64,000 nt of DNA, taken from NCBI GenBank assembly GCA_035606665.1, contig DATNEY010000027.1, positions 258,706 through 322,705 on the forward strand, written 5' to 3'. Under the pieces are notes generated by a model. The model was given only the letters and a program-made list of their open reading frames with translations, was not told the DNA's origin and searched no databases. The stretch is from DASUGC01 sp035606665 (GTDB lineage: Bacteria; Acidobacteriota; Vicinamibacteria; Vicinamibacterales; SCN-69-37). Each line of letters begins with the position of its first letter. Within the stretch, counting starts at the first letter, position 1. Of this stretch, positions 62,335-64,000 are shown in pieces. Position numbers and translations under genes: made by a program.

Positions 62335-64000
62335 TCAGGCGCCGTTGACGGCCCGCCGCACCAGCTCGCTGGCGAGCTTCGGGTTGGCCTTTCCACCTGT
62401 GCGTTTCATCACCTGACCGACGAGAAAACCCATCACGCTGGTCTTGCCCGTGCGCACCTGCTCGACCTCGCGCGGGTGCGCCGCGAGTATTTCCGTGACG
62501 ATCTCGAGGAGCGCGCTTTCATCGCCGATCTGCGCCAGTCCCTCGGTCTGCACGATCTCGGATGCAGCGCGCCCGGTTTCCCACATCTGCTCGAATACCT
62601 GCTTGCCGACGGAGGTGCTGATGACACCACGCTCGACAAGAGCGACGAGCTCGGCAAGGGCACGCGGCGCGACCGGACAGCGTCCGATGTCATCGACACC
62701 CGTTTCCTTCAACTTGCGCCGCACTTCGCCCTGGATCCAGTTGCCGGCGGTCTTGGGTGGCGCCCCTGCGGCAACCATCGCCTCGAAGTACGCTGCGCCG
62801 CCTTCGAGCAGCCGGGCGATGACGTTGGCGTCGTACTCGGACAGCCCGAACTCGCGCACGAACCGTCTGACGCGGGCGGCCGGCAACTCCGGCAGCGCCG
62901 CCCGAATCTCCTCGACGCGGGCCGGCTCCACCACCAGTGGCGGCAGGTCCGGCTCCGGGAAATACCGGTAGTCGTGCGCCTCTTCCTTGCTGCGCATCGA
63001 GAAGGTCTCGCCGCGATTGGCGTCCCAGAGCCGTGTTTCCTGCACGACGCGCCCGCCACTCTCAACGGTGGCAATCTGGCGGCCGATCTCGAACTCCAGA
63101 GCCTTCTGCAGGAACTTGAACGAGTTGACGTTCTTCACTTCCGCTTTTGTACCGAGTGTCGCGGTACCGGCCGGCCGAACGGACACGTTGGCGTCGCAGC
63201 GCAGGCTGCCCTCCTCCATGTTGCCGTCGTTCACGCCCAGCGCGACGACGATCTCGCGGATGCGCGAAAAACACTCGGCGGCGTCGGCCGCGGATCGCAG
63301 GTCCGGCTCCGTGACGATCTCGATCAGCGGCACTCCCGCGCGGTTGAAGTCCAGGTACGTCGCGCGATCGGAATCCGGGAATCCGTGATGCAGCGACTTG
63401 CCCGCGTCCTCCTCCATGTGCACGCGCGTCACACGGACCCTGACAGCCTGCCCGCCCTCGGGCGACGCGAATTCAACCGCGCCCTCACTTGCGAGCGGGC
63501 GGTCGTACTGGGAAATCTGATAGCCCTTCGGCAGGTCGGGCTCGGGGAAATACCGGTAGTCGTGCGCCTCTTCCTTGCTGCGCATGGAGAAGGTGCGTCC
63601 GGTTGCCGAGTCCCAGAGCCGCGTCTCCTGCCGTACCGTGCCCCCGCCGCGCAACACGTCCACCTGCCGCTCGATCTCGTACTCCAGCGCTTTCTGCAGG
63701 TAGCGGAACGAGTTGACGTTCTTGACCTCGGCCTTCGTCCCGAGCGTGGTCTGGCCGGCCGGACGCACCGACACGTTCGCGTCGCAGCGCAGGCTGCCCT
63801 CTTCCATGTTCCCGTCGTTCACGCCGAGCCAGACGAGGATGGCGCGAAGCCGGCTGAAGAACTCCGAGGCCTCGGCCGCCGACCGCATGTCCGGCTCGCT
63901 CACGATTTCAATCAGCGGGACGCCGCTGCGATTGAAATCCAGGTACGTCCGATCCTCTGAGTCCGGGAACCCCTCGTGGAGCGACTTGCCGGCGTCCTCT
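62335..64000 (-). CDS. gatB: Aspartyl/glutamyl-tRNA amidotransferase subunit B with internal duplication (partial)
   Basis: GatB forms the ATP-dependent kinase/transamidase part of GatCAB, which converts Asp-tRNA(Asn) and Glu-tRNA(Gln). The frame runs open to the window edge, so the N-terminus is missing. The last 200 residues (LPELPAARVRRF onward, ending LASELVRRAVNGA) are the normal helical and tail domains. Before them the catalytic-cradle segment occurs twice: EPDMRSAAEASEFF to YFPEPDLP, and again EPDLRSAADAAECF to YFPEPDLPPL, offset by exactly 196 codons and about 80% identical over 123 residues. Both copies keep GSLRCDANVSVRP, KNVNSF and RSKEEAHDYRYFPEPDL. The second copy is preceded by KGYQISQYDRPL and HMEEDAGKS. 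The expected total would be near 670 residues against about 475 for normal GatB. Confidence 0.9.
   Translation of the reverse strand, partial: EDAGKSLHEGFPDSEDRTYLDFNRSGVPLIEIVSEPDMRSAAEASEFFSRLRAILVWLGVNDGNMEEGSLRCDANVSVRPAGQTTLGTKAEVKNVNSFRYLQKALEYEIERQVDVLRGGGTVRQETRLWDSATGRTFSMRSKEEAHDYRYFPEPDLPKGYQISQYDRPLASEGAVEFASPEGGQAVRVRVTRVHMEEDAGKSLHHGFPDSDRATYLDFNRAGVPLIEIVTEPDLRSAADAAECFSRIREIVVALGVNDGNMEEGSLRCDANVSVRPAGTATLGTKAEVKNVNSFKFLQKALEFEIGRQIATVESGGRVVQETRLWDANRGETFSMRSKEEAHDYRYFPEPDLPPLVVEPARVEEIRAALPELPAARVRRFVREFGLSEYDANVIARLLEGGAAYFEAMVAAGAPPKTAGNWIQGEVRRKLKETGVDDIGRCPVAPRALAELVALVERGVISTSVGKQVFEQMWETGRAASEIVQTEGLAQIGDESALLEIVTEILAAHPREVEQVRTGKTSVMGFLVGQVMKRTGGKANPKLASELVRRAVNGA

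Noticed and set aside
62317..63960. 547-codon open frame antisense to gatB
   Set aside because: It is a shadow of gatB; its own repeats simply mirror the gatB duplication.
62335..64000. gatB duplication as an assembly artefact
   Set aside because: The copies differ by about 20% in protein sequence, whereas an artefact would be near-identical. Long reads would still be the final proof.

Overview
The window is a dense, high-GC bacterial chromosome segment with 58 protein-coding calls and no rRNA or tRNA seen. It most likely comes from an Acidobacteriota member, probably the Vicinamibacteria. The reasons are two VWFA-related proteins of the acidobacterial type, a sortilin/BNR exo-sialidase-like secreted protein, an Oar-type TonB-dependent receptor, a DUF2298 (YYY) membrane protein, DUF4390 next to NtrYX, and glycine-rich secreted enzymes. 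The assignment is inferred from gene content only.

Layout. 1-1.4 kb: a GHMP sugar kinase and a small helical protein. 1.3-7.0 kb (minus): a translation operon ffh-rpsP-khpA-rimM-trmD-rplS-rnhB-(membrane protein)-thiE-(RodZ-like). 7.1-15.7 kb (minus): a nine-gene chain, mostly with overlapping or nearly touching ends: TPR protein, RDD protein, pgpA, cinA, gpsA, ftsY, ribD, ribE, ribBA. 15.8-22.5 kb: ftcD, facing a run flippase-like protein, nrdR, DUF4390, ntrY, ntrX. 22.6-27.2 kb: a DUF4097-like protein, purC behind a long palindrome, a tiny Fis-type regulator, and groES-groEL under a clear sigma-70 promoter overlapped by a CIRCE operator and ended by a strong terminator.

27.3-31.6 kb is the accessory part. 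It holds a SIR2-domain protein with about seven tandem TPRs and a Cas4-like Fe-S nuclease fused to a DEDD exonuclease (DUF2779 type). A 97-bp degenerate copy of the groEL 3' region lies in direct orientation on the far side of the SIR2 gene. This is the best candidate for a defence locus.

31.7-35.2 kb: DUF2298, radical SAM/SPASM and LAB_N-type membrane proteins. 35.3-55.3 kb: secreted and envelope functions, with an ECF sigma factor and partner, a lytic transglycosylase, a TonB receptor, a TonB protein, a desaturase and VWFA proteins. 55.6-60.0 kb: tatA, selB and rnr. 60.1-61.9 kb: a second ECF sigma operon. 62.0-64.0 kb: a Cys-rich hypothetical protein and the 3' part of gatB. This gatB carries an internal, diverged tandem duplication of 196 codons (about 80% identical over the 123 residues compared), an architecture I do not know from any GatB. 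It is the most unexpected single-gene observation in the window.

Several non-coding repeats are also present: a roughly 110-bp element found twice just upstream of start codons, a nested palindrome that supplies both stop codons of ftcD and ntrX, a 30-bp inverted repeat before groES, and a TTCGAA-rich motif at two gene ends.
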